In this document: positions 1-11,457 of the stretch, piece by piece | Layout of the letters: each line of letters starts with the position of its first letter | Position numbering within the stretch: position 1 is the first letter of the stretch | Assembly (NCBI GenBank): GCA_027257055.1 | Contig: JAPVLO010000182.1 | Location: forward strand, 6,262,001-6,326,000 | DNA length: 64,000 nucleotides | Reading direction: 5' to 3' | DNA from: Cephalopachus bancanus | Taxonomy: Eukaryota > Chordata > Mammalia > Primates > Tarsiidae | Program-made: the position numbers and the translations under genes | The notes under the pieces: generated by a model | The model's input: only the letters and a program-made list of their open reading frames with translations | Told to the model about the DNA's origin: nothing | The model's database searches: none

Positions 1-94
1 TCCGGCTGGTCTCAAACATGCGGGCTCAGGCAATCCACTCACCTTGGCCTCCCAAAGTGCTGGGATTACAGGCTGAGCCACTGAGCCTGACCTG
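1..94 (-). mobile_element. Alu, left-arm 5' end, cut by window edge
   Basis: Antisense Alu. Only the 5' part of the left monomer lies in the window, ending in the complement of the box A region (GGCTGAGCCACTGAGCC). The rest lies upstream of base 1. Confidence 0.9.
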
Positions 95-497
95 CATTCA
101 ACATTTTAAAAACTTCTAATGGCCTGTACATACCATTTTCCTCTTTTGTGTTCATTTTGTTAGAAGCATATCACATTTGTACTGAGATGAAAAGGGACTG
201 CATTTACAAAGTGCCTGACCCAGTAGGTCTTTAATAACTATAACCGCCCTCCACCCTCCGAACCCTTTGGATCAGAGTGCTTATTCATTCACTGGCTGTT
301 CTGGCCACATGGTGCACCCTGAGATCAAGCAGGCACTTCCTACCTGTGGGATAGAGTTCTTTTCTCTGGACCCAGAATCTTGGCACTGTTTAGCCTCAGA
401 CTCTCTGACTGGTTTTGAAGGACTAGCAATTTACAGACTTGAGGTTCATTGCTGTTCTGTGAGCTGGGGTGGTAGGCCTGTGTAAAATGTGGAATGT
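95..497. other. Unclassified spacer
   Basis: About 400 bases between two Alus. No splice-bounded or conserved reading frame is visible. The single open frame at 267-485 has no recognisable family features. No repeat family was recognised. Confidence 0.5.
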
Positions 498-512
498 TCT
501 CTTTGAAACTTT

Positions 513-804
513 TTTTTTTTGAGTTGGGGTCTCACTCCATCACCCAGGCTGGAGTGCAGTGACACGATCATGCCTCACCATAGCCTCGACTTCCTGAGCT
601 CAGGCAATCCTTCTGCCTCAGCCTCCCAAGTAGATGAGACTACAGGCACATGCTATCATGCTTTGTTAATTTAAAAAAATCTTTTGTAGAGATGAGGTCT
701 CGCCATGTTGCCCAGGCTGGTCTCAAACTCCTGGGCTCAAGCAATCCTCTTGCCTTTACCTCCCAAAGTGCTGGGATTACAGGCATGAGACATCACACCA
801 GACC
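513..804 (-). mobile_element. Alu, full length
   Basis: Complete antisense dimer with T-run first, right arm, A-rich linker and left arm. It is flanked by a perfect 15-base target duplication TCTCTTTGAAACTTT (498-512 and 805-819). The CATAGCC...ATGAGACTAC sequence places it among the older, AluJ-like copies. Confidence 0.96.
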
Positions 805-927
805 TCTCTTTGAAACTTTAATGGAAAGTTTTGAGCCATTTGATGCTTCCTTTGCATTTACATTGGTTTCAACTGTCCCATTAAATCTCAGAGTTGCTGA
901 TGCTCAGTCCTCAAGCAGCGCTTCTTA

Positions 928-1237
928 GGCCAGGCTCGGTGGCTCAGCGGCTCAGTCTGTAATCCCAGCACTTTGGGAGGCCGAGGTGAGTAGATTGCCT
1001 GAGCCCGTGAGTTCGAGACCAGCCTGGGCAATTCGGTGAGACCTCATCTCTACAAAAGATAAAAAAAGTTAACCAGGCATGGTAGCATGTGCCTGTAGTC
1101 TCAGCTACTAGGGAGGCTGAGGCAGAAGGCTTGCCTGAGCCCAGGAAGTTGAGGCTATGGTGAGCTGTGATCATGTCACTGCCCTCCAGCCTGGGTGACA
1201 GAGTGAGACTCCAACTAAAAAAAAAAAAAAAAAAAAG
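928..1237 (+). mobile_element. Alu, full length, with duplicated box A segment
   Basis: Sense Alu with an A-tail near 1217-1240. GGCTCAGC near the start is repeated (GGCTCAGCGGCTCAGTCTG), lengthening the left arm by about 8 bases. Near-identical flanks (AGCGCTTCTT at 917-926; ATCGCTTCTT at 1244-1253) look like the target duplication. Confidence 0.94.
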
Positions 1238-1407
1238 AAAAGAATCGCTTCTTGCATAAAAGACCAAAATGGATTAGATATAGCCAAAGGGCAACCATTT
1301 AAAAATATTGCCTAGTTCTGGCATTTGTTTTTTAGTGATTCACTTTAATTTACCCTCTAAACATTAGCCAAAGACCGAACCAGTTTCCCAAGATAGCTAT
1401 TAATAAT

Positions 1408-1938
1408 TGTCTTACAAGCCCCACCCCCAAGCCAGCTTTGTCCTGTTTTCTTTTCTATTCCAAGTTTGTCTTTCAGTCATAAAGAACCAGGATGAACTAA
1501 TCTATTGTGATCAGCCCTTCCTGACCTGCATCACACAGATAGACCCCCAACATCACCATAGCAACAGTACCTTGCTTATTTGTTTCCTTCATAATGATAT
1601 AAAACAGACTACCACCTAATCAACTTAACAACCTGCCCCCATCCCAGGAAAGATTTGAAAAGCATTCAACCTCAGGCAGCCGCCACTATTGCTTTTGTTA
1701 AGCTCTGGCCCGACCTTGCATTCCTTGAGCTGTGGCCAGGCCATGCTTCTCTTTAAGTTCTGTCCTCCTCCCCATTCTGGGGGGGAGATGGACCCCCCAT
1801 TTTCTCTCTCTCTCTCCAACCTGCTTTCTAAATAAACCCTATTTTCCGATCTAATTTCTGTGCAATTCTTTGCATCTTACCTGCGGTACCAGCTCAGCAC
1901 ACTGGCCCACTGACCTAACTATTCTTACAGACCTAACA
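1408..1938 (+). repeat. Solo LTR of an endogenous retrovirus (family shared with 6997-7510)
   Basis: It starts TGTCTTACAAGCC and contains a polyadenylation signal AATAAA near 1832, followed by TCTAATTTCTGTGCAATTC and TTTGCATCTTACCTGCGG. The same order of motifs occurs in the LTR at 6997-7510. The downstream end is uncertain (about 1921 to 1938), and no convincing primer binding site follows, so it is read as a solo or isolated LTR. No clean target duplication was found. Confidence 0.75.
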
Positions 1939-2797
1939 GGAAACAACTTCTCATAGCCTTGAGAGAGCTTTGGTCATTTAAGGGATTTCAAGGCAGTTAG
2001 GCTGAGGAGGTGGAAGGATGAAAACTGTCTTCATGTGATAGGCTAGCTCTCCTCCCTCTCCACAGAATCCCTGGGGACAGATTCAAGATTATCTGAGGGA
2101 GTAAAGCTCATCGTCAACTTTTTTTTTCTTTTCTTCACTAAAACCATCCATTTTCTCAGAAGGACGCGTGTTACTTATGTGGGCTTTCAGTGTGGGTCTG
2201 CTGCTAATCCAGTTGTACAGACAGGTGGCTCTGCAGAAATTCATAGTGGCTTATTTTGTAAGATCCAAGTGGTCCCAGTGACCTAGAAGTTCTTGAGGAT
2301 ATTGTCCTCAAAACCTAACACTTTAACAAATCATCTTCTGGCCTTAATGAGGTAAAACAAAGACATATTGAGACACAGCAACCCTAAATCTGAGAGGGCT
2401 TGCGTGTAGGACGTCATCTGGAGGTCCAGCAGGGAGAGACATTAGTTTATTAGAACTTACAGGAGGCACCGATGGTGGCTGGTCGGTGAAGAATCCGTGT
2501 CACAGGACAGTACAGTTTTAAAATCAAGCAAGTTAATTATTCAAATTCCTTTACAGTGTTTACAATTACATTGACTAAGTGTGACGCCCACATTGCTTTC
2601 AGTGAGGCTCAAGCACCTGTATCCATGAACCATTACTGAGAATATGCATATCCAGCAGAGACCAGCATTGGCCAGAGGCCACTCCCTGAAGGAGGGGAAG
2701 AAAGAAGCCGGATATAGGAGAAAAGAGTCTATGTCCGGACAGTACCTCACACATGTGCTTGGAGAACCTTGTGGAACTCAGACCTCGGTTACTGGAA
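1939..2797. other. Unclassified spacer
   Basis: About 860 bases with no recognised repeat and no credible coding frame. No gag-, pol- or env-like segment follows the LTR that ends near 1938, which argues against a provirus starting here. Confidence 0.5.
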
Positions 2798-2809
2798 AGG
2801 AAAAATGTT

Positions 2810-3111
2810 TTATGTTTATTTTTTTATTTTTTTGAGTTGGAGTCTCACTCCGTCACCCAGACTGGAGTGCAGTGGCCGCTACCGGCCACCACAGGCTCGA
2901 CCTGCTGGGCTCCAGCGATCCCTCTGCCTCAGCCTTCCAAGCAGCTGGAACTACAGGTGTGCGCTACCACGCCTGGCTAATTTTTTGATTTATTGTAGAG
3001 ATGAGGTCTCGCCAAGTTGTCTAGGCGGGTCTCGAACCCACGGGCTCAGGCAATCCACTCACCTCAGCCTCCCAAAGCACGGGATTACAGGCTGAGCCAG
3101 CGAGTCCGGCT
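2810..3111 (-). mobile_element. Alu, full length, younger type
   Basis: Antisense Alu with the lineage-typical TTTGATTTATTGTAGAGATG linker and GGCCGCTACCGGCCACC right arm. Flanking duplication AGGAAAAATGTT at 2798-2809 and 3112-3123. Confidence 0.96.
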
Positions 3112-3123
3112 AGGAAAAATGTT

Positions 3124-4966
3124 ATACTACCTCTCTGCACCTTGTATGCCACCCCTTGTATCTTTTCTTAAATATAGTTTTTTCTCTCAGGGGCATTTGA
3201 AAATTTTTAAAAATCTTTCTGAGAGCCTTTCATAATACCATGTTTTCTGAAGTAAATCTAACCTAATGTGAAAAATTATTAGCTAAGTTTCTTTTGTCCA
3301 TATTAGACAGTATTTGAAACGTTGGTCTTCTGACACCTTTGATCGATCATGGCCATCGACTAAGTCTCCAAGGATGGATTTACTACTAGTCAAACACATG
3401 AGATATTCTGCACTTCAGCAGAGCAAGGTTGGGCCCATACATAGCTGTAATGGAAAATAAGGCAGAGGGATTTATATACTTAATTAAAAGTAGTAAACTC
3501 TCAAATTCAGACCCATAAATTGCCTTTTAGAGTTCTGGTTGCAGAAAGAGTTACAAATCAAAGCAATTTGAGGTGTGAGTTCATGTTTCTTCCATCAGGT
3601 GAGCCCGGTGGTTTAAAAATGGAAAGCTTTCACCTGATATTAATTTTACTTACAATAAGAACATAAATGTAATCTGAATGAAATGACTATACATAAATCT
3701 GATTTATGAAAATCTGTCAAAGAAACTGCAGACTTTAAGAATCAGTAGCAGAGAGAGCTTGAGATGAAGAATCACAGTATTGTTTAGCTAATAAACCCTA
3801 GAGTGTATATAATATATAATCTAATATTTGTTGTATTTGGATAAAATTACTTAAAAAAAGGAATCTGGAAAAATGCAAAATCACAAACAAGGGTAGGAAG
3901 CTGAATTTATTGGTGTGATCCACACACGTCTATAGTAAATTTGTTTTTCCTATGATGTTGTTCTGAAAATATTGTTCTGAGTTGATAGCTGGTTAGCACG
4001 TCCTTGTGTTGTCCCATTGTCTTATCATCCTGGGCCTTTTGAAGGACATACAATTGCTTGTTAGTCACATCAGTGACATAAACCATAATGATATATTTTT
4101 TTCTTCACAAGTACTGTAAGAACTTTGATATCCTGGGAGCAGCTTGAGGACAGTGACCATGCCACTCAGCCTCTGTACCCAGCTCCTTACTCAGTGCATG
4201 ACACAGAGAGGGACTCCACCAACATGAATCCAGCTGGATCCTAGGTGCCAACACATTCAGCCCTTGGCCACCCTTGAGCCCGGGAAAAGCCATCAGTTGC
4301 GTTGTCCCATTGTCTGGGAAGTATCAGAAACTACACTAGGGGATGATGTGGATTTTGCATATTTTGGATATTTGGTACCCCAGGGCCTCAGTTTTTGTGA
4401 CTTGAAGAGAGGTAGAGATTCAGAAGCAGAGAAACTGAACAGGCAAAAATGTAGAACACAGGAAAGATTTCTAGAGAGCCTCTACATGTCTTTCTTGCAC
4501 AATAGCAATGTGATCCCTCTCATCCAGCTTAAAGTCTTCAGCTGGTCTCCTTCAAGGTTGAGCAATTCTCTGCCAGAGGGAAGAGGAATGACTAGGGGGA
4601 GATAATGGCTTCCCTATTATCAGCTGTGAACTTAATGCTGTATTAGTTTCTATAAATATTTGGCATGTGAGTAGTAAGCAGGGAATAATGATCAGGGCCA
4701 AATTACACATTTGTTACTCTGTGAGTAGAAAATTCAGTGTCAGCTGACGCAGACAGCTTGAATCAAGTCTGTGTTACGATCAGCAGGCAGAGAGACAATC
4801 AGTGACTGCAACACAAGATTCAAGGCAGCCTGTCTAGGGTGGGAGGAATTCTCCTGAGCCTGCCCTCTTGCCCTTGGGAGCTGCCCTCTGAGGTTACTCC
4901 TCAAACCAGCTCCAAGCCTGCCACTCACAACTCTTTAAACCATTCAGCCTCTTCGGTAGGATGTCA
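3124..4966. other. Unclassified, mostly AT-rich spacer with a possible L2/MIR-type fragment
   Basis: About 1.8 kb without Alu. Bases 4105-4230 (AGCTTGAGGACAGTGACCATG and on) resemble the 3' end of an ancient L2 ('gagggcagggaccatg...cagtgcctggcac' type). The rest shows nothing I can name. A 113-codon frame at 4264-4605 has no family features. Confidence 0.45.
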
Positions 4967-5045
4967 CAGCTTGTCCCGAGTAGCTGGGACCACAGGCACG
5001 TGCCACCATGGTTGGCTAAATGGTTTCATTTTTTTGTAGAGACAA
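4967..5045 (-). mobile_element. Alu fragment, right arm and linker
   Basis: Contains CGAGTAGCTGGGACCACAGG and a TTTTTTTGTAGAGAC linker, then breaks off. Both ends are truncated. Confidence 0.8.
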
Positions 5046-5179
5046 AACGTCACGGCTACGGCGCCACCTTCTGGGGCGTGGCAGGGCCTTTGACCAAAGT
5101 GCCCTGGAGTCAAGAGCATGGGACAATCTTACTTGCTTTTCCTTCTACAGTAGCCAATCTGTCCTATTAATAAACTGGT

Positions 5180-5625
5180 TCCATACTCCAGACTTGGATT
5201 TGAATCTGTAAGACAAGTTTGAGAAGGTAACTAATCTCTTTGAGATTCAGTAACCTCACCTCTATTTTATTTTATTTTAGTTTAGTTAGGGTCTCACTCT
5301 GTCGCCCAGGCTGGAGTGCAGTGGCACGCTCACAGCCACCACAGCCTTGACCTCCTGGGCTCAGGTGATCCTTCTACCTCAGCCTCCCGTGTAGCTGGGA
5401 CTACAGGTACATGTCACCATGCTTGGCTAAATTTTTGGGGTTTTTTTGTAGAGACAAGGTCTCACTATGTTGTCTAGACTGGTCTTGAACTCCTGTAATT
5501 GGCCTCCCAAAGTGCTGGGATTTAGGCGTGAGTCACTATGCCTGACCTCAATGGCTTCATCTCTAAAATGTAGGGGGATCACTTACGTTGGGTTTGGGTT
5601 AATCTGGGACACAGGATTTTTCATG
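5180..5625 (+). repeat. MIR-like ancient SINE, split by an Alu
   Basis: Bases 5190-5263 (TTGGATTTGAATCTGTAAG... GATTCAGTAACCTCACC) and 5549-5580 (GGCTTCATCTCTAAAATG) follow the order of MIR consensus features (cysteine-rich exon-like core absent; 'cctcatctgtaaaatg' motif present). The Alu at 5264-5548 sits between them. Confidence 0.55.
5264..5548 (-). mobile_element. Alu, older type, small left-arm deletion
   Basis: Antisense Alu with a TTTTATTTTATTTTAG tail. In the left arm about 25 bases are missing between TCTTGAACTCCTG and TAATTGGCCTCCC. It interrupts a MIR-like element. Confidence 0.92.
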
Positions 5626-5872
5626 CTAAAACTGGGAAAGTCCTCAACAAACAGGTCTGAGTTGGCTGCTCTACTGAATAATGAATATTAACACCTCATG
5701 TCTTATGTGGATGACCCGAAATACTGTTTGTAGAGTATCTGACAGTGAGTAAGTGGTCAGTGAATACTAGCTCCTGCCCTCCTCACTCAATTAAAAATAT
5801 TTATGAAGCACGCATTTGTGAAACACCTCTGGGGACCCCTGTAGGAGCTGGCATGCTGTGAGCTAGTGGCTT
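5549..5872. other. Spacer including MIR-like tail
   Basis: Beyond the MIR tail, bases 5735-5790 (GAGTAAGTGGTCAGTGAATACTAG) look like an ancient L2/MIR 3' end. No gene was seen. Confidence 0.4.
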
Positions 5873-6600
5873 TGTTTGTTTGTTTTTTATGAGCCTGGAC
5901 CTGCTGGACTCAATGATTCTTCTGCCTCAGCCTTCCAAGTAGCTGGAAACACAGGCACACGCCACCACACCTGGATAATTTTTCGATTTGTTGTAGAAAC
6001 TGTTACATGTGAATTGCTAGAAGTCAGATAACCAGCCCAATTAAAGGTCAAATTAATAAGGAAGCCCTTTATTAAAGTCGGCGGTCGAGAGAGGGGCTCG
6101 GACCTCCCAGACTCTCAGCTACGAATGAAATTTGCAGGGAGCATTTATAGGCAAAAGCAGTTGGGAAACTGAGTCGTTACAGAGATAAACACACAAAACA
6201 CATGTTTGACACATAGTACACTTAGATAAGGGGCACACAGTATACTCAAATATGGGGGAACCGCTAGAGCACTGGGTGGGGTGAAGGGCTGTGAGAGTTG
6301 CTCAGGAGCAAAATTTAAAAATTCTTGCATCAGTCACACAGAAGTTTAATAACAAGTTAACAACATGGAGACAAGCCACAAAATGAAGTTTTACATTTTA
6401 AATACAAACTTAGGTTTTATCCAATATACTGCAAACACTTTAAATATTTCATAAAATACAGCAAAAACACTTTAAATACTTCAAAACGAGGTGTCGCCAA
6501 GTTGCCCAGGCTGGTCTCAAACCCCTGGACCCAGACAGTCCTGTCATCCCGGCCTCCCAAAGTGCTAGGATTACAGACAGGAGCCACCGTGCCCAGCAAG
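5873..6600 (-). mobile_element. Alu split into two pieces by an LTR
   Basis: The right arm and linker occupy 5873-6000 and the left arm 6484-6600. Together they make one antisense Alu. The linker breaks after TTGTTGTAGAAAC and resumes at AAACGAGGTGTCGCC. The part of the right arm next to the T-run is also deleted (TTTTTTATGAGCCTGGACCTG). Confidence 0.88.
6001..6483 (-). repeat. Solo LTR of an endogenous retrovirus inside an Alu
   Basis: This 483-base insert begins TGTTACATG and ends ACTTCA on the plus strand, giving TG...CA termini on the LTR sense strand. It is flanked by a 4-base target duplication AAAC (5997-6000 and 6484-6487). On the minus strand it has a TATA-like CCTATAAATGC near 6150 and an AATAAAGGGC signal near 6065. 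A short tandem duplication of CACTTTAAATA(T/C)TTC lies at 6434-6482. There is no internal viral sequence, so it is a solo LTR left by recombination. Confidence 0.85.
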
Positions 6601-6601
6601 C

Positions 6602-6996
6602 AAGTGAAATTTAAGACACTATTCCTGTCTTCAAGGCATTCCGATCCACTTGAGGATGCACAGGAATACGCATGAAACTTGAAAGATGAGGTACCTATAG
6701 AAACCTAAAAGAAACTTAGCTTATTCTTAGTTTAGGTTTTTTGCCTCAGCATATTAGAAAGCATTTAGATATTCTACTGCAGGCCAGGCAGCAGTCTATT
6801 CTACTCCTTTGGCAAATCTCCCTCAGATGCAAGACTGGGACAGCCCAACATTTCAATTCCGGGTTTAGCATAATAATCTCTAGTAAACTTTTAGGTTTCT
6901 TGTGAAGGCAGAAACTCAAAGATCACCTTCTGGCTGACCAAAGTCATACAAATGATAATAAGACCGCTTTTGGCCAAGGAGTTTGCAGATTGCAAA
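6602..6996. other. Unclassified spacer
   Basis: About 400 bases with no recognised repeat or gene. Confidence 0.45.
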
Positions 6997-7510
6997 TGTC
7001 TAACAAGTCTCTTGCAGGAAAAACCCCTCTGGACCCAAACCGGCAAGTTAACTTAATCAGCCCTTTGTGACCTACATGACACAGACAGACCCCACCATGA
7101 CAGCAATCACGTGACTAACCCACCCATCTGTCTGCTGTCCATCACCTGACATCAGTACCTGTGCTTGCCTGACCCTTGGTGATGATTTGGAGCAGACCAC
7201 AACCCAATCACCTTAATGACCATCCCCTATCAAGGGGAATGGTTAAAAGGACTCAATCACGAGCAGCCACTGGTCATTCCCTTGCTAGACTCTGGTGTGG
7301 CCATGTGCTCTTTGAGCTATGGCTGCCACCATGCTTCCTGGCTTTAGCCCCCTCTGCCACCTTGGGGAAGTGAATCTTCTCTCTCTCTCTCACTGATTTA
7401 CTTTAAATAACTATATTCTCTAATCTAACTTCTGTGCAATTCTTTGCATCTTTCATGCGGCACCGGATCACACCCCAGACACCCACACCCCCAGCGGGCC
7501 TGACTTAACA
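6997..7510 (+). repeat. ERV LTR with adjacent primer binding site (5' LTR type)
   Basis: It begins TGTCTAACAAGTC and ends CTTAACA (TGT...ACA inverted ends). It shares motif order with the LTR at 1408-1938: GACACAGACAGACCCC, GAGCAGCCACTGG, TCTCTCTCTCTC, TCTAACTTCTGTGCAATTC, TTTGCATCTTTCATGCGG. The AATAAA of the sister copy is AATAACT here, so its polyadenylation signal is damaged. The primer binding site directly downstream shows that this was a 5' LTR. Confidence 0.8.
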
Positions 7511-7513
7511 TTC

Positions 7514-7531
7514 TGGAGGCCCCGCTGGGAC
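7514..7531 (+). promoter_or_regulatory. Retroviral primer binding site, tRNA-Thr type
   Basis: TGGAGGCCCCGCTGGGAC starts three bases after the LTR end. It is the reverse complement of the 3' end of tRNA-Thr(AGT) (...CCCAGCGGGGCCT plus CCA) at 17 of 18 positions, by my recollection of that tRNA. A degraded second copy (TGGAAGCCCCAATGGG) follows at 7551-7566. Confidence 0.75.
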
Positions 7532-8130
7532 AGTGTGACCCTAATATATTTTGGAAGCCCCAATGGGTTGACCCTAACAAAACTGCTATTTTATTAACTT
7601 AGATATTTATGCTTCATTTCCTCCCAAAAAAGAATTGAAGGAAACTCAGAATAAATGTACAGATAATGTAAAAATAAGAGTTGAAGGACAACAGCTACAT
7701 AATTAAGGGAGACAACGGGGTAATAATTATGCTAGAAACCTAAGGTTAAGAAAAGCTCCTCCAGTGGTACACAAAACAGCTGGAGAAGAAAACAAGATAA
7801 CACAGGGCAGACTCAAATGAAACAATAGATTACGTGGTGTCAGCTCCACAAGTTCAAGGTAGTGCTCTAAAAGTTCAAGGTGGAGTCTGTTGATTTTCCT
7901 TAAATCAACTGTGTGACCACAGGCAGGTTATCCACTCCAGGCTTCAATTTCTTAATCTAGAAAACAAGAAGAATATATCCTGTGGTAAAACAGCACCTAT
8001 TAATGTGTGTATGTGTCCAAACTCTCCTCTTTCCCAGCCTATTGGGAGGCTGTGTCATCCAAGGTTCTCCCAGGATAAAGAAAGGACCAACTTTGAGAAA
8101 GACAGCAAGAGCCAAGTTTGAAAAACAGGC
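7532..8130. other. Post-LTR remnant and spacer
   Basis: No gag-like sequence follows the primer binding site. Bases 7905-7985 (TGTGTGACCACAGGCAGGTTA, then AATTTCTTAATCTAGAAAAC) resemble a MIR core. The remainder is unclassified. Confidence 0.45.
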
Positions 8131-9000
8131 AGGTTCTTAAAAAACTAAGCTTACTATATGATCCAGAAACAAACCTCCTGGGATTCTACCCAAGAGAAAC
8201 AAAAATATATTTAAAAATATATGTGTATGTGGTTGTCCACAGTGAGGCAGGCTAGCTAGCTTAGGCAGAAGGGAGAATGGAAAAATACAGAGGAACTTCC
8301 TGTGACTTGTAACTAACCTGAAATTGATGCAACAACCTATGGCTTGCAACTGGTATGAAATGGACACAAAAAACCTCAGTAAAAGCCAGCACTCCCTGCC
8401 CTGGAGTACATCTCTCTCTTGGAGATGGCCCCCACTTTCTTTTCTTGAGTGTCTGCATTCAACTCAAATTAAAGTTTTTTACTTTATGCAACTCTCCCTT
8501 GAATTCTTTCCTGCGACAGAGTCCCGGGTGTGGATGCTGGGTATGGGTTGAGGATCACATCTCTGGGGAAGAGACTTCCAACTCCCCAAAGAGTCAGCTA
8601 TGGCAGCATTGGCCTCACCGAGGAACACTGTCTCTCTCTTACTGGGACGATCTTCCCCAAGCCCGCTGGCGTCAATCGCAGCATTATTCATAATAGCCCA
8701 AACTTGAAACAACTCAATTGTTTATTAACTAATGAGCAGACAGAACGTGGCATAATAAAATGCCTTTCAGCAATTAAAAAGGAACAAGCTAATAATCCAT
8801 GCCACAAACCATGGAAGAGCCCCCAAAACATATGAAAGTAACCAGATGCTACTAAAAGAGTACATACTGCATAGCTCCATTATGTGAAAAGTCCAGAAAA
8901 GACAACTTTACAGAAAGACTAGTAGTTGCCTGGGGTTTGAGGTGGGAGCAAAGATTAACTCTAAGCGGCCCAAGGGAACGATTTGGAGTGGTGGAACTGT
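8131..9000 (+). repeat. L1M 3' region, first part (interrupted)
   Basis: TTCTTAAAAAACTAAGCTTACTATATGATCC, GCAGCATTATTCATAATAGCC (8679-8699) and TAGTAGTTGCCTGGGG (8921-8936) match the conserved end of L1 ORF2 and 3' UTR in old mammalian L1M families. It is interrupted by an LTR (about 8243-8674) and by a full-length L1 from about 9001. It resumes near 16590. Confidence 0.85.
8243..8674 (+). repeat. Solo LTR-like insert in L1M
   Basis: About 430 bases that do not belong to the L1 they interrupt. They start TGAGGCAGGCTAGC and can end at GTCA, with the polyadenylation-like AATTAAAG near 8467 followed by TTGAATTCTTTCCTGCGACAG, as expected of R/U5. The exact ends are uncertain and I see no target duplication. 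Confidence 0.6.
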
Positions 9001-9229
9001 TTTTATTTTTTATTTGAAAGGTGTGGGGTACAACTCAGGGTTAGGTATACAAACGTTGATTATGCAGGTGCCCTGTTGATGAGGTGTGCCCCTCCCTCCC
9101 CTAGCAGTTTTCCTCAACTGCCAATCCCACCCCACCTTCCCTGACAGTTTCCCACTACTGCCAATTTCTTTCTTACAGTATTATGATAATTATTCAAGGT
9201 CCACTTATGAGTGAGAACATATGATACTC

Positions 9230-11457
9230 TGTTCTTTGTTTCTGTGATAGATCACTGAGTATGATCGACTCAAAATCCATCCAAGTTGCTGCGAAGTCCA
9301 TATGTTTGTCCTTCTTTATGGCTGCATAATATCCCATTGTTTATATGTACCACATTTCTTTTAATCCAGTTCAGCTTCCATGGGCAGCATGGTTGGTTCC
9401 ATGTTTTGCTATTGTGAATAGAGCTGCAACAAACATACATGTGCAGGTATCTCTTTTGTAGAATGATTTGAGTTCCTCGGGGTATATTCCCAATAGGGGA
9501 ATTGGCTGGGTCATATGGTAGGTCAATTCCTAGTTCTTTCAGAAATTGCTACACTGTCTTCCAAAGAGGTTGCACTAATTTGCGTTCCCACCAGCAGTGT
9601 AGAAGGATTCCTTTTTCTCCGCATCCTTGCCAGCATCTGTTGTTGTTTGTTTTATTAATGATGGCCAATCTTACTGGGGTTAGGTGGTATCTTAAAAGGT
9701 TTGATTTGCAATTCTCTGATGATGAATGAGGCTAAGCACTTTTTCATGTGCCTGTTGGCTGCCTGTATATCTTCCTTTGAGAAGTTTCTATTTATGTCTT
9801 TTGCCCACTTTTTAATGGGGCTGTCTGTTTTTTCCTTTTGGCACGTTTGAGTTCCTTGTAGATCCTAGATGTTAGGCCTTTGTAAGATATCCAGTTGGTA
9901 AATATTGTTTCCCATTCTCTGGGCTGTCTCACTGTTCTCTTGATCCGTTTGATGAAGTCCCACCTGTCTATCTAATTTCTAATGGCATGGGCACTAGGCT
10001 TCTAATCAGGAATTGGTTGCCAGTTCCAATTTCCATAAGGGTGTCTCCTGCGTTTTCTAAGATTCTAATAGTTTGAGGTTTTACATTTAGGTCTTTGATC
10101 CATTTAGAGTTAATTTTTGTGTATGGCGATAGGCAGGGGTCCTGTTTCAATCTTCTGCATATGATCAGTCAGTTTTCCCAGTACCGTTTACTGAATAGGT
10201 TCTCCTCTTCCCAGTGGTTGTTGTTGGAGGCTTTGTCAAAGATGAGCTGATTGAGAAATTGAGGCTTTGCTTCTGGAATCTCTACCCTTTCCATTGGTCT
10301 ATATGCCTGTTCCTGTACTAATACCAGGCTGTTTTGATTACTGTAGGCTTATAGTAAAGTTTAAAGTCTAGAAGTGTGATACCTCTTGCTTTGTCTCTTT
10401 TGCTAAAGATTGTTTTGGCTATTCATGGTTATTTCCAGGTCTGAGAAGGTCTGAGAAGAATGATGTTGGTAATTTAATGGGTATTGCATTGAATCTGTAG
10501 ATTGCCTTTGATAGGATGGATATTTTAACAATGCTGATTCTTCCTGTCCATGAGCATGGAATATTTTTCCATTTGTTTGTGTCTTCTTGGATTCCTTTGA
10601 GCGGTGTTTTATAGTTCTCATTGTAAAGGTCTTTCACTTCTCCGATTAGGAAGATGCCAAGGTATTTCATTTTTTTTGTGGCTATTGTGAATGAGATTGT
10701 GCTTTTAATTTGGGTCTCTGCCTACTTGTTGTTGGCGTATAGGAATGCAACTGTCTTTTGCACATTTATTTTGTATCCTGAGACTTTGCCAAAGTCCTTT
10801 ATCAGTGTAAGCAGGTTTTTGACAGATTCTCTTTGATTTTTGAGGTATAGGATCTTATCATCAGCAATGAGGGATAACCTGACTTCCTCCTTTCCTATTT
10901 GAATACCCCTGATTTCTTTTTTTTGTCTAATTGCCCGAGCTAGGACTTCCAGCACAATGTTGAACAAGAGGGGAGGAGTGAGAGAGGGCAGCCTTGTCTT
11001 GTTCCAGTTTTCAGGGGAAATGATTCCAGTTTCTGTTCATTTAGCAATATGTTAGCTGTGGGTTTATCATAGATGACACTTACTATTTTGAGGTATGATC
11101 CTTCTATACCTAGGAGTTTGAGGGTTTTTATCAAGAAGGGATGGTGAATCTTATCAAAAGCTTTTTCTGCCTCTAATAATATACTCATGTGGTTCTTGTT
11201 TTTACATCTGCTGATGTATTTAATTACATTTATGGGCTTGCAAATGTTGAACCAGCCCTGCTTCCTGGGGATGAAGCCTACTTGGTCATGGTGGATGATC
11301 TGTGAGATGGGTTGTTGGATCTGATTTGCTAGAATCTTGTTGAGGATTTTTGCATCTATGTTCCTAAGGGACATTGGTCTGTAGTTCTCTTTTTTGGTTG
11401 GATCTTTATCTGGTTTGGATATCAGTGTGATGTTAGCTTCATAAAATAATTTGGGGA
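9230..11457 (-). pseudogene. L1 ORF2, C-terminal two thirds (RT to C-terminal domain), decayed
   Basis: L1 ORF2 encodes endonuclease plus reverse transcriptase for target-primed reverse transcription. Here the RT fingers and palm are readable at 10940-11374 ([39 protein letters not shown]). The catalytic strand lies at about 10840-10880 and reads [12 protein letters not shown], so the usual FADD is IADD. Downstream frames at 10419-10670 and 9968-10150 continue the C-terminal region. Frame changes and stops separate them. Confidence 0.88.

Noticed and set aside
6484..6600. Third free Alu left monomer
   Set aside because: It is the left half of the Alu whose right half is at 5873-6000, split by the LTR.
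1408..7510. Provirus bounded by the two related LTRs at 1408 and 6997
   Set aside because: Same orientation, but the primer binding site lies after the second LTR, not the first, and no viral genes lie between. They are separate insertions.
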